Below are positions 1-11,699 of a DNA stretch of 64,000 nucleotides, one piece after another. The stretch covers positions 12,914,537 through 12,978,536 of the forward strand of contig OZ038532.1 of NCBI GenBank assembly GCA_964036665.1. Direction: 5' to 3'. The position numbers were made by a program, and so were the translations under genes. The stretch comes from Gordius sp. MW1 (lineage: Eukaryota; Nematomorpha; Gordioida; Gordea; Gordiidae). The notes under the pieces were generated by a model. The model was not told where the DNA came from, ran no database searches, and was given only the letters and a program-made list of their open reading frames with translations. The number at the start of each line of letters is the position of its first letter. The first letter of the stretch is position 1.

Positions 1-304
1 TTTTGTCAAAATGATAGTTCTGGCAGCTTAAAACCTCTTTTCGGAAGTAAATCGAGGATAATAGTATTCTCAAATTGGCATACTCTTATATATTTTTTCA
101 TGCTCTTTCACATAGAATCGAAAAAAATAAATATTTTTACCTCAAAATTTTTCACATATTTTTCTTTCAACCGTATGCATCCGATGAAAGTTGTCGTTTT
201 CAGACGTGGTTTCCATGATAAAAAGTAAAAATTTATCAGAATCAGAAAACTATTACTTTGAAATCATGATCGCATAGTGCATTTTTGAAAAATTAAGCAC
301 TCAC
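1..304. repeat. Partial satellite monomer at left edge
   Basis: The window opens about 41 bases into a monomer, at TTTTGTCAAAATGATAG, and runs to the next GTTGCGAT. It carries the GGCAGC variant after GATAGTTCT and the CCATGATAAAAAG / TAGTGCATTTTTG downstream type. The truncation is only the window edge. Confidence 0.95.
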
Positions 305-331
305 GTTGCGATACAACAAACTAATCGCAAC
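305..331. other. Conserved dyad: 8-bp perfect inverted repeat with 11-bp spacer
   Basis: GTTGCGAT (305-312) and ATCGCAAC (324-331) are exact reverse complements separated by 11 bases. The motif recurs about once per 345 bp and is intact in most monomers. Just downstream another GTTG lies 8 bases after the right-arm CAAC, so short GTTG/CAAC pairs nest around the main dyad. Perfect dyads in satellites can be binding sites for dimeric proteins, cruciform-forming sequence, or remnants of transposon ends. The sequence does not decide among these. It does not match the human CENP-B box consensus. Confidence 0.85.
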
Positions 332-464
332 AATAAAACGTTGTCTTTTGTCAAAATGATAGTTCTCGCAGCTTAAAACCTCTTTGCGGAAGTCAATCGA
401 GGGTAATAGGATTCTCAAATTGGCTTACTTTTATATATTTTTTTACGCTCTTTCACATAGAATC

Positions 465-484
465 GAAAAAAATAAATATTTTTA
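465..484. other. A-tract/T-tract core, candidate curved DNA
   Basis: In the monomer beginning at 305, an A7 run is followed by TAAATATTTTTA, which contains the palindrome AAATATTT at 474-481. The stretch recurs in nearly every monomer with small changes: the A-run lengthens or loses the T (for example near 26000, 27355, 30115 and 31490), or the T-tract becomes ATTATT (near 29090, 43900 and 51140). Runs of A and T of this kind are known to bend DNA and are common in satellites. Curvature here is inferred, not measured. Confidence 0.5.
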
Positions 485-607
485 CCTCAAAATTTTTCAC
501 ATATTTTTCTTTGAACCGTATTCATTCGATGAAAGTTGTCGTTTTCAGACGTGGTTTCTATGATCCCAAGTAAAAATTTATCAGAATCTGAAAACTATTA
601 CTTTGAA

Positions 608-615
608 ATCATGAT
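608..615. other. Conserved 8-bp palindrome ATCATGAT
   Basis: GAAATCATGATCGCAT is among the most conserved stretches of the monomer, and its core ATCATGAT is self-complementary. It lies about 34 bases upstream of the dyad in the next monomer. It persists although flanking bases on its right (TAGTGCATTTTTG, TAGAGCCATTTTC, TAGAGCAGTTTTC) switch between subfamilies. Rare changes include ATCATAAT (near 6814, 9228, 12677 and 14056) and ATCATGAG (near 29566). Confidence 0.6.
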
Positions 616-3600
616 CGCATAGAGCCATTTCAAAAATTAAGCACTCACGTTGCGATACAACAAACTAATCGCAACAATTAAACGTTGTTTTATGTCAAAA
701 TGAATAGTTCTGGCAGCTTAAAACCTCTTTTCGGAAGTAAATCGAGGATAATAGGATTCTCAAATTGGCTTACTTTTATATATTCTTTCATGCTCTTTCA
801 CATAGAATCGAAAAAAATAAATATTTTTACCTCAAAATTTTTCACATATTTTTCTTTCAACCGTATGCATCCGATGAAAGTTGTCGTTTTCAGACATGGT
901 TTCTATGATCCCAAGTAAAAATTTATCAGAATCTGAAAACTATTACTTTGAAATCATGATCGCAGAGCCATTTTCAATAATTAAGCACTCACGTTGCGAT
1001 ACAACAAACTAATCGCAACAATTAAACGTTGTCTTATGTCAAAATGAATAGTTCTGGCAGCTTAAAACCTCTTTTCGGAAGTAAATCGAGGATATTAGGA
1101 TTCTCAAATTGGCTTACTTTTATATATTTTTTCATGCTCTTTCGCATAGAATCGAAAAAAATAAATATTTTTACCTCAAAACTTTTCACATATTTTTCTT
1201 TCAACCGTATGCACCTGTGAAAGTTGTCGTTTTCAGACGTGGTTTCCATGATAAAAAAAAAAATTTATCAGAATCTGAAAACTATTACTTTGAAATCATG
1301 ATCGCATAGAGCCATTTTCAATAATTAAGCACTCACGTTGCGATACAACAAACTAATCGCAACAATTAAACGTTGTCTTATGTCAAAATGAATAGTTCTG
1401 GCAGCTTAAAACCTCTTTTCGGAAGTAAATCGAGGATATTAGGATTCTCAAATTGGCTTACTTTTATATATTTTTTCATGCTCTTTCGCATAGAATCGAA
1501 AAAAATAAATATTTTTACCTCAAAATTTTTCACATATTTTTCTTTCAACCGTATGCATCCGATGAAAGTTGTCGTTTTCAGACGTGGTTTCCATGATAAA
1601 AAAAAAAATTTATCAGAATCAGAAAACTATTACTTTGAAATCATGATCGCATAGTGCATTTTTGAAAAATTAAGCACTCACGTTGCGATACAACAAACTA
1701 ATCGCAACAATAAAACGTTGTCTTTTGTCAAAATGATAGTTCTCGCAGCTTAAAACCTCTTTTCGGAAGTAAATCGAGGATATTAGGATTCTCAAATTGG
1801 CTTACTTTTATATATTTTTTCATGCTCTTTCGCATAGAATCGAAAAAAATAAATATTTTTACCTCAAAATTTTTCACATATTTTTCTTTGAACAGTATTC
1901 ATCCGAAGAAAGTTGTCGTTTTCAGACGTGGTTTCCATGATAAAAAGTAAAAATTTATCAGAATCAAAAAACTATTACTTTGAAATCATGATCGCATAGA
2001 GCCATTTTCAATAATTAAGCACTCACGTTGCGATACAACAAACTAATCGCAACAATTAAACGTTGTCTTATGTCAAAATGAATAGTTCTGGCAGCTTAAA
2101 ACCTCTTTTCGGAAGTAAATCGAGGATATTAGGATTCTCAAATTGGCTTACTTTTATATATTTTTTCATGCTCTTTCGCATAGAATCGAAAAAAATAAAT
2201 ATTTTTACCTCAAAATTTTTCACATATTTTTCTTTCAACCGTATGCATCCGATGAAAGTTGTCGTTTTCAGACATGGTTTCTATGATCCCAAGTAAAAAT
2301 TTATCAGAATCTGAAAACTATTACTTTGAAATCATGATCGCATAGTGCATTTTTGAAAAATTAAGCACTCACGTTGTGATACAACAAACTAATCGCAACA
2401 ATAAAACGTTGTCTTTTGTCAAAATGATAGTTCTCGCAGCTTAAAACCTCTTATCGGAAGTAAATCAAGGATAATAGGATTCTTAAATTGGCTTACTTTA
2501 TATATTTTTTCATGCTCTTTCACATAGAATCGAAAAAAATAAATATTTTTACCTCAAAACTTTTCACATATTTTTCTTTCAACCGTATGCACCTGTGAAA
2601 GTTGTCGTTTTCAGACGTGGTTTCCATGATAAAAAAAAAAATTTATCAGAATCTGAAAACTATTACTTTGAAATCATGATCGCATAGAGCCATTTTCAAT
2701 AATTAAGCACTCACGTTGCGATACAACAAACTAATCGCAACAATTAAACGTTGTCTTATGTCAAAATGAATAGTTCTGGCAGCTTAAAACCTCTTTTCGG
2801 AAGTAAATCGAGGATATTAGGATTCTCAAATTGGCTTACTTTTATATATTTTTTCATGCTCTTTCGCATAGAATCGAAAAAAATAAATATTTTTACCTCA
2901 AAATTTTTCACATATTTTTCTTTGAACAGTATTCATCCGAAGAAAGTTGTCGTTTTCAGACGTGGTTTCCATGATAAAAAGTAAAAATTTATCAGAATCA
3001 AAAAACTATTACTTTGAAATCATGATCGCATAGTGCATTTTTGAAAAATTAAGCACTCACGTTGCGATACAACAAACTAATCGCAACAATAAAACGTTGA
3101 CTTTTGTCAAAATGATAGTTCTCGCAGCTTAAAACCTCTTTTCGGAAGTAAATCGAGGATAATAGGATTCTCAAATTGGCTTACTTTTATATATTTTTTC
3201 ATGCTCTTTCACATAGAATTGAAAAAAATAAATATTTTTACCTCAAAATTTTTCACATATTTTTCTTTCAACCGTATGCATCCGATGAAAGTTGTCGTTT
3301 TCAGACGTGGTTTCCATGATAAAAAGTAAAAATTTGTCAGAATCAAAAAACTATTACTTTGAAATCATGATCGCATAGTGCATTTTTGAAAAATTAAGCA
3401 CTCACGTTGCGATACAACAAACTAATCGCAACAATAAAACGTTGTCTTTTGTCAAAATGATAGTTCTCGCAGCTTAAAACCTCTTTGCGGAAGTCAATCG
3501 AGGGTAATAGGATTCTCAAATTGGCTTACTTTTATATATTTTTTTACGCTCTTTCACATAGAATCAAAAAAAGTAAATACTTTTACCTCAAAATTTTTCA

Positions 3601-3750
3601 CATATTTTTCTTTGAACCGTATTCATCCGATGAAAGTTGTCGTTTTCAGACGTGGTTTCTATGATCCCAAGTAAAAATTTATCAGAATCTAAAAACTATT
3701 ACTTTGAAATCATGATCGCATAGAGCAGTTTTCAAAAATTAAGCACTCAC

Positions 3751-3777
3751 GTTGCGATACAACAAACTAATCTTAAC
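3751..3777. other. Dyad variant with broken right arm (ATCTTAAC)
   Basis: The left arm GTTGCGAT is intact but the right arm reads ATCTTAAC in place of ATCGCAAC, destroying two pairs of the stem. The same change is seen near 5837, 11701, 29622, 33756, 38240, 51329, 52363, 53397 and 56500. It therefore marks a shared subfamily and is not recurrent random damage. Left-arm variants also occur: GTTGTGAT at 2373, GTTGAGAT at 4096, GTTGGGAT at 14433, 20297, 24091 and 25123, and GTTGCGCT near 57168. Confidence 0.8.
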
Positions 3778-5835
3778 AATAAAACGTTGTCTTTTGTCAA
3801 AATGATAGTTCTCGCAGCTTAAAACCTCTTTTCGGAAGTAAATCGAGGATAATAGGATTCTCAAATTGGCTTACTTTTATATATTTTTTCATGCTCTTTC
3901 ACATAGAATCGAAAAAAATAAATATTTTTACCTCAAAATTATTCACATATTTTTCTTTCAACCGTATGCATCCGACGAAAGTTGTCGTTTTCAGACATAG
4001 TTTCTATGATCCCAAGTAAAAATTTATCAGAATCTGAAAACTATTACTTTGAAATCATGATCGCATAGAGCCATTTTCAAAAATTAAGCACTCACGTTGA
4101 GATACAACAAACTAATCGCAACAATAAAACGTTGTCTTTTGTCAAAATGATAGTTATCGCAGCTTAAAACCTCTTTTCGGAAGTAAATTTAGGATAATAG
4201 GATTCTCAAATTGGCTTACTTTTATATATTTTTTCATGCTCTTTCACATAGAATCGAAAAAAATAAATATTTTTACCTCAAAACTTTTCACATATTTTTC
4301 TTTCAACCGTATGCACCCGATGAAAGTTGTCGTTTTCAAACGTGGTTTCCATGATAAAAAAAAAAATTTATCAGAATCTGAAAACTATTACTTTGAAATC
4401 ATGATCGCATAGAGCCATTTTTAAAAATTAAGCACTCACGTTGCGATACAACAAACTAATCGCAACAATTAAACGTTGTCTTTTGTCAAAATGAATAGTT
4501 CTGGCAGCTTAAAACCTCTTTTCGGAAGTAAATCGAAAATATTAGGATTCTCAAATTGGCTTACTTTTATATATTTTTTTATGCTCTTTCACATAGAATC
4601 GAAAAAAATAAATATTTTTACCTCAAAATTTTTCACATATTTTTCTTTGAACAGTATTTATCCGAAGAAAGTTGTCGTTTTCAGACGTGGTTTCCATGAT
4701 AAAAAGTAAAAATTTATCAGAATCAAAAAACTATTACTTTGAAATCATGATCGCATAGTGCATTTTTGAAAAATTAAGCACTCACGTTGCGATACAACAA
4801 ACTAATCGCAACAATAAAACGTTGTCTTTTGTCAAAATGATAGTTCTCGCAGCTTAAAACCTCTTTGCGGAAGTCAATCGAGGGTAATAGGATTCTCATA
4901 TTGGCTTACTTTTATAAATTTTTTACGCTCTTTCACATAGAATCGAAAAAAATAAATATTTTTACCTCAAAATTTTTCACATATTTTTCTTTGAACCGTA
5001 TTTATCCGATGAAAGTTGTCGTTTTCAGACGTGGTTTCTATGATCCCAAGTAAAAATTTATCAGAATCTGAAAACTATTACTTTGAAATCATGATCGCAT
5101 AGAGCCATTTTTAAAAATTAAGCACTCACGTTGCGATACAACAAACTAATCGCAACAATAAAACGTTGTCTTATGTCAAAATGAATAGTTCTGGCAGCTT
5201 AAAACCTCTTTTCGGAAGTAAGAGGATAATAGGATTCTCAAATTGGCTTACTTTTATATATTTTTTCATGCTCTTTCACATAGAATCGAAAAAAATAAAT
5301 ATTTTTACCTCAAAATTTTTCACATATTTTTCTTTCAACCGTATGCATCCGATGAAAGTTGTCGTTTTCAGACGTGGTTTCTATGATCCCAAGTAAAAAT
5401 TTATCAGAATCTGAAAACTATTACTTTGAAATCATGATCGCATAGAGCCATTTTCAAAAATTAAGCACTCACGTTGCGATACAACAAACTAATCGCAACA
5501 ATAAAACGTTGTCTTTTGTCAAAATGATAGTTCTCGCAGCTTAAAACCTCTTTGCGGAAGTCAATCGAGGGTAATAGGATTCTCATATTAGCTTACTTTT
5601 ATATATTTTTTCATGCTCTTTCACATAGAATCGAAAAAAATAAATATTTAGACCTCAAAATTTTTCACATATTTTTCTTTCAATCGTATGCATCCGATGA
5701 AAGTTGTCGTTTTCAGACGTGGTTTCCATGATAAAAAGTGAAAATTTATCAGAATCAGAAAACTATTACTTTGAAATCATGATCGCATAGTGCATTTTTG
5801 AAAAATTAAGCACTCACGTTGCGATACAACAAACT

Positions 5836-7290
5836 AATCTTAACAATAAAACGTTGTCTTTTGTCAAAATGATAGTTCTCGCAGCTTAAAACCTCTTTTC
5901 GGAAGTAAATCGAGGATAATAGGATTCTCAAATTGGCTTACTTTTGTATATTTTTTCATGCTCTTTCACATAGAATCAAAAAAAATAAATATTTTTACCT
6001 CAAAATTTTTCACATATTTTTCTTTCAACCGTATGCATCCGATGAAAGTTGTCGTTTTCAGACGTGGTTTGTAATGATAAAAAGTGAAAATTTATCAGAT
6101 TCAGAAAACTATTACTTTGAAATCATGATCGCATAGTGCATTTTTGAAAAATTAAGCACTCACGTTGCGATACAACAAACTAATCGCAACAATAAAACGT
6201 TGTCTTTTGTCAAAATGATAGTTCTCGCAGCTTAAAACCTCTTTGCGGAAGTCAATCGAGGGTAATAGGATTCTCATATTGGCTTACTTTTATATATTTT
6301 TTCATGCTCTTTCACATAGAATCGAAAAAAATAAATATTTTTACCTCAAAATTTTTCACATATTTTTCTTTCAACCGTATGCATCCGATGAAAGTTGTCG
6401 TTTTCAGACGTGGTTTCCATGATAAAAAGTGAAAATTTATCAGAATCAGAAAACTATTACTTTGAAATCATGATCGCATAGTGCATTTTTGAAAAATTAA
6501 GCACTCACGTTGCGATACAACAAACTAATCGCAACAATAAAACGTTGTCTTTTGTCAAAATGATAGTTCTGGCAGCTTAAAACCTCTTTTCGGAAGTAAA
6601 TCGAGGATAATAGGATTCTCAAATTGGCTTAGTTTTATATATTTTTTCATGTTCTTTCACATAGAATCGAAAAAAATAAATATTTTTACCTCAAAATTTT
6701 TCACATATTATTCTTTCAACCGTATGCATCCGATGAAAGTTGTCGTTTTCAGACGTTTTCTATGATCCCAACTAAAAATTTATCAGAATCTGAAAACTAT
6801 TACTTTGAAATCATAATCGCATAGAGCCATTTTCAAAAATTAAGCACTCACGTTGCTATACAACAAACTAATCGCAACAATAAAACGTTGTCTTTTGTCA
6901 AATGATAGTTATCGCAGCTTAAAACCTCTTTTCGGAAGTAAATCGAGGATAATAGGAATCTCAAATTGGCTTACTTTTATATATTTTTTCATGCTCTTTC
7001 ACATAGAATCGAAAAAAATAAATATTTTTACCTCAAAATTTTTCACATATTTTTCTTTCAACCGTACGCATCCGATGAAAGTTGTCGTTTTCAGACGTGG
7101 TTTCCATGATAAAAAGTAAAAATTTATCAGAATCAAAAAACTATTACTTTGAAATCATGATCGCATAGTGCATTTTTGAAAAATTAAGCACTCACGTTGC
7201 GATACAACAAACTAATCGCAACAATAAAACGTTGTCTTTTGTCAAAATGATAGTTCTCGCAGCTTAAAACCTCTTTGCGGAAGTCAATCG
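5836..7290. repeat. Duplicated block, 5864 bp offset, copy 1
   Basis: This block matches 11700-13154. Shared rare markers at constant offset are ATCTTAAC (5836/11700), GTAATGATAAAAAGTG (6071/11935), the 2-bp deletion ACGTTTTC (6753/12617), TGTCAAATGATAG and AATCAAAAAACTATT (about 7134/12998). Similarity to the partner falls away upstream of about 5800 and downstream of about 7300. Edges are estimated by eye. Confidence 0.8.
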
Positions 7291-7965
7291 AGGGTAATAG
7301 GATTCTCATATTGGCTTACTTTTATATATTTTTTTATGCTCTTTCACATAGAATCGAAAAAAATAAATATTTTTACCTCAAAAATTTTCACATATTTTTC
7401 TTTCAACCGTATGCATCCGATAAAAGTTGTCGTTTTCAGACGTGGTTTCCATGATAAAAAGTAAAAATTTATCAGAATCAGAAAACTATTACTTTGAAAT
7501 CATGATCGCATAGTGCATTTTTGAAAAATTAAGCACTCACGTTGCGATACAACAAACTAATCGCAACAATAAAACGTTGTCTTTTGTCAAAATGATAGTT
7601 CTCGCAGCTTAAAACCTTTTTGCGGAAGTCAATCGAGGGTAATAGGATTCTCATATTGGCTTACTTTTATATATTTTTTCATGCTCTTTCACATAGAATC
7701 GAAAAAAATAAATATTTTTACCTCAAAATTTTTCACATATTTTTCTTTCAACCGTATTTATCCGATGAAAGTTGTCGATTTCAGACGTGGTTTCTATGAT
7801 CCCAAGTAAAAATTTATCAGAATCTGAAAACTATTACTTTGAAATCATGATCGCATAGAGCCATTTTCAAAAATTAAGCACTCACGTTGCGATACAACAA
7901 ACTAATCGCAACAATAAAACGTTGTCTTTTGTCAAAATGATAGTTATCGCAGCTTAAAACCTCTT
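7040..7965. repeat. Duplicated block, 3106 bp offset, copy 1
   Basis: Matches 10146-11071. Shared rare markers are CGTACGCATCCG (about 7063), CCTTTTTGCGG (7615/10721) and GTTGTCGATTTCAG (7771/10877), followed by GATAGTTATCGCAGC. After that the two diverge: TGCGGAAGTCAATC here against TTCGGAAGTAAATC at the partner. Confidence 0.75.
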
Positions 7966-8544
7966 TGCGGAAGTCAATCGAGGATAATAGGAATCTCAAA
8001 TTGGCTTATTTTTATATACTTTTTCATGCTCTTTCACATAGAATCGAAAAAAATAAATATTTTTACCTCAAAATTTTTCACATATTTTTCTTTCAACCGT
8101 ATGCATCCGATGAAAGTTGTCGTTTTCAGACGTGGTTTCCATGATAAAAAGTAAAAATTTATCAGAATCAGAAAACTATTACTTTGAAATCATGATCGCA
8201 TAGTGCATTTTTGAAAAATTAAGCACTCACGTTGCGATACAACAAACTAATCGCAACAATAAAACGTTGTCTATTGTCAAAATGATAGTTCTCGCAGCTT
8301 AAAACCTCTTTGCGGAAGTCAATCGAGGGTAATAGGATTCTCATATTGGCTTACTTTTATATATTTTTTTACGCTCTTTCACATAGAATCGAAAAAAATA
8401 AATATTTTTACCTCAAAATTTTTCACATATTTTTCTTTGAACCGTATTTATCCGATGAAAGTTGTCGTTTTCAGACGTGGTTTCTATGATCCCAAGTAAA
8501 AATTTATCAGAATCTGAAAACTATTACTTTGAAATCATGATCGC

Positions 8545-9400
8545 ATAGAGCCATTTTCAAAAATTAAGCACTCACGTTGCGATACAACAAACTAATCGCA
8601 ACAATTAAACGTTGTCTTATGTCAAAATGAATAGTTCTGGCAGCTTAAAACCTCTTTTCGGAAGTAAATCGAGGATAATAGGATTCTCAAATTGGCTTAC
8701 TTTTATATATTTTTTCATGTTCTTTCACATAGAATCGAAAAAAATAAATATTTTTACCTCAAAATTTTACACATATTATTCTTTCAACCGTATGCATCCG
8801 ATGAAAGTTGTCGTTTTCAGACGTGGTTTCTATGATCCCAAGTAAAAATTTATCAGAATCTGAAAACTATTACTTTGAAATCATGATCGCATAGAGCCAT
8901 TTTCAAAAATTAAGCACTCACGTTGCAATACAACAAACTAATCGCAACAATAAAACGTTGTCTTTTGTCAAAATGATAGTTCTCGCAGCTTAAAAGCTCT
9001 TTGCAGAAGTCAATCGAGGGTAATAGGATTCTCATATTGGCTTACTTTTATATATTTTTTTACGCTCTTTCACATAGAATCGAAAAAAATAAATATTTTT
9101 ACCTCAAAATTTTTCACCTATTTTTCTTTGAACCGTATTTATCCGATGAAAGTTGTCGTTTTCAGACGTGGTTTCTATGATCCCAAGTAAAAATTTATCA
9201 GAATCTGAAAACTATTACTTTGTAATCATAATCGCATAGAGCCATTTTCAAAAATTAAGCACTCACGTTGCGATACAACAAACTAATCGCAACAATAAAA
9301 CGTTGTGATTTGTCAAATGATAGTTATCGCAGCTTAAAACCTCTTTTCGGAAGTAAATCGAGGATAATAGAAATCTCAAATTGGCTTACTTTTATATCTT
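8545..9400. repeat. Duplicated block, 4829 bp offset, copy 1
   Basis: Matches 13374-14228. Shared rare markers are AAATTTTACACATATTATTC (8762/13591), TAAAAGCTCTTTGCAGAAG (about 8991/13820) and GTTGTGATTTGTCAAATG (about 9303/14131). The TTTTACACATATTATTC monomer occurs once more at 17378, 11 monomers beyond copy 2. Confidence 0.8.
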
Positions 9401-10145
9401 TTTTCATGCTCTTTCACATAGAATCAAAAAAAATAAATATTTTTACCTCAAAATTTTTCACATATTTTTCTTTCAACCGTATGCATCCGATGAAAGTTGT
9501 CGTTTTCAGACGTGGTTTGTAATGATAAAAAGTGAAAATTTATCAGATTCAGAAAACTATTACTTTGAAATCATGATCGCATAGTGCATTTTTGAAAAAT
9601 TAAGCACTCACGTTGCGATACAACAAACTAATCGCAACAATAAAACGTTGTCTTTTGTCAAAATGATAGTTCTCGCAGCTTAAAACCTCTTTGCGGAAGT
9701 CAATCGAGGGTAATAGGATTCTCATATTAGCTTACTTTTATATATTTTTTCATGCTCTTTCACATAGAATCGAAAAAAATAAATATTTTTACCTCAAAAT
9801 TTTTCACATATTTTTCTTTCAACCGTATGCATCCGATGAAAGTTGTCGTTTTCAGACGTGGTTTCCATGATAAAAAGTGAAAATTTATCAGAATCAGAAA
9901 ACTATTACTTTGAAATCATGATCGCATAGTGCATTTTTGAAAAATTAAGCACTCACGTTGCGATACAACAAACTAATCGCAACAATAAAACGTTGTCTTT
10001 TGTCAAAATGATAGTTCTGGCAGCTTAAAACCTCTTTTCGGAAGTAAATCGAGGATAATAGGATTCTCAAATTGGCTTACTTTTATATATTTTTTCATGT
10101 TCTTTCACATAGAATCGAAAAAAATAAATATTTTTACCTCAAAAT

Positions 10146-11071
10146 TTTTCACATATTTTTCTTTCAACCGTACGCATCCGATGAAAGTTGTCGTTTTCAG
10201 ACGTGGTTTCCATGATAAAAAGTAAAAATTTATCAGAATCAGAAAACTATTACTTTGAAATCATGATCGCATAGTGCATTTTTGAAAAATTAAGCACTCA
10301 CGTTGCGATACAACAAACTAATCGCAACAATAAAACGTTGTCTTTTGTCAAAATGATAGTTCTCGCAGCTTAAAACCTCTTTGCGGAAGTCAATCGAGGG
10401 TAATAGGATTCTCATATTGGCTTACTTTTATATATTTTTTCATGCTCTTTCACATAGAATCGAAAAAAATAAATATTTTTACCTCAAAATTTTTCACATA
10501 TTTTTCATTCAACCGTATGCATCCGATGAAAGTTGTCGTTTTCAGACGTGGTTTCCATGATAAAAAGTAAAAATTTATCAGAATCAGAAAACTATTACTT
10601 TGAAATCATGATCGCATAGTGCATTTTTGAAAAATTAAGCACTCACGTTGCGATACAACAAACTAATCGCAACAATAAAACGTTGTCTTTTTTCAAAATG
10701 ATAGTTCTCGCAGCTTAAAACCTTTTTGCGGAAGTCAATCGAGGGTAATAGGATTCTCATATTGGCTTACTTTTATATATTTTTTCATGCTCTTTCACAT
10801 AGAATCGAAAAAAATAAATATTTTTACCTCAAAATTTTTCACATATTTTTCTTTCAACCGTATTTATCCGATGAAAGTTGTCGATTTCAGACGTGGTTTC
10901 TATGATCCCAAGTAAAAATCTATCAGAATCTGAAAACTATTACTTTGAAATCATGATCGCATAGAGCCATTTTCAAAAATTAAGCACTCACGTTGCGATA
11001 CAACAAACTAATCGCAACAATAAAACGTTGTCTTTTGTCAAAATGATAGTTATCGCAGCTTAAAACCTCTT
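10146..11071. repeat. Duplicated block, 3106 bp offset, copy 2
   Basis: Partner of 7040-7965 at nine monomers distance. Private changes include TTTTTCATTCAACC near 10502, CTTTTTTCAAAATG near 10688 and AAAATCTATCAG near 10915, so the duplication is old enough to have gathered single-base differences. Confidence 0.75.
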
Positions 11072-11699
11072 TTCGGAAGTAAATCGAAAATATTAGGATT
11101 CTCAAATTGGCTTACTTTTATATACTTTTTCATGCTCTTTCACATAGAATCGAAAAAAATAAATATTTTTACCTCAAAATTTTTCACATATTTTTCTTTG
11201 AACAGTATTTATCCGAAGAAAGTTGTCGTTTTCAGACGTGGTTTCCATGATCCCAAGTAAAAATTTATCAGAATCTGAAAACTATTACTTTGAAATCATG
11301 ATCGCATAGAGCCATTTTCAAAAATTAAGCACTCACGTTGCGATGCAACAAACTAATCGCAACAATAAAACGTTGTCTTTTGTCAAAATGATAGTTCTCG
11401 CAGCTTAAAACTTCTTTGCGGAAGTCAATCGAGGGTTATAGGATTCTCAAATTATCTTACTTTTATATATTTTTTTACGCTCTTTCACATAGAATCAAAA
11501 AAAGTAAATACTTTTACCTCAAAATTTTTCACATATTTTTCTTTGAACCGTATTCATCCGATGAAAGTTGTCGTTTTCAGACGTGGTTTCTATGATCCCA
11601 AGTAAAAATTTATCAGAATCTAAAAACTATTACTTTGAAATCATGATCGCATAGAGCAGTTTTCAAAAATTAAGCACTCACGTTGCGATACAACAAACT

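Larger units (their letters stand above)
305..648. repeat. Representative satellite monomer (344 bp)
   Basis: This copy shows the monomer layout, with offsets counted from its first base. A dyad element occupies about 1-27. A CAAC/GTTG-rich stretch ends near 41. A G+C-richer part with GCAGCTTAAAACC and CGGAAGT follows at roughly 60-110. An AT-rich core of A- and T-tracts spans about 125-215. A second G+C-richer part with ATCCGATGAAAG and CAGACGTGG lies at about 220-255. A variable 3' segment ends in GAAATCATGATCGCAT and AAGCACTCAC. This copy has the GCGGAAGTCAATCG, TTTACGCTC and CTATGATCCCAAG alternatives. There is no sign of coding constraint: lengths of 344 or 345 bp and single-base indels shift all frames between copies. 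Confidence 0.93.
1..5817. repeat. Array block A: mixed monomer subfamilies
   Basis: After the partial edge copy this block holds 16 complete monomers. Many have TTCGGAAGTAAATCGAGGATATTAGG, with ATATTAGG where most of the window has ATAATAGG. Diagnostic variants recur at multiples of the monomer: GAACAGTATTCATCCGAAG at 1890 and 2924 (1034 bp, three monomers) and GCACCTGTGAAAG at 1211 and 2589 (1378 bp, four monomers). Three copies carry a run of A after CCATGAT in place of AAAAAGTAAAAA. No gene or unique sequence is present. Confidence 0.85.

Noticed and set aside
36..240. Internal half-monomer duplication (GTTGTC occurs twice about 195 bp apart)
   Set aside because: Similarity stops after roughly six bases and the distance is not half the monomer, so an ancestral ~172 bp dimer is not supported.
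305..345. Terminal inverted repeats of a MITE or transposon at each monomer
   Set aside because: The dyad arms are only 11 bp apart and do not bound a longer segment; no target-site duplication or transposase is visible. Descent from a transposon cannot be excluded but is unsupported.
265..400. tRNA or rRNA gene, or RNA polymerase III boxes, as the source of the repeat
   Set aside because: I saw no cloverleaf, no conserved A or B box and no rRNA-like stretch.
360..415. CENP-B box near CGGAAGTAAATCGAGG
   Set aside because: TTCGGAAGTAAATCGAGG has TTCG, but the required A and CGGG positions of the mammalian consensus do not match.
320..480. AATAAA polyadenylation signals
   Set aside because: AATAAA occurs at two or more places in most monomers by composition; with no gene it carries no weight.
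1034..1249. A 71-codon open frame on the minus strand
   Set aside because: It is the complement of the same monomer and is open only in this copy.
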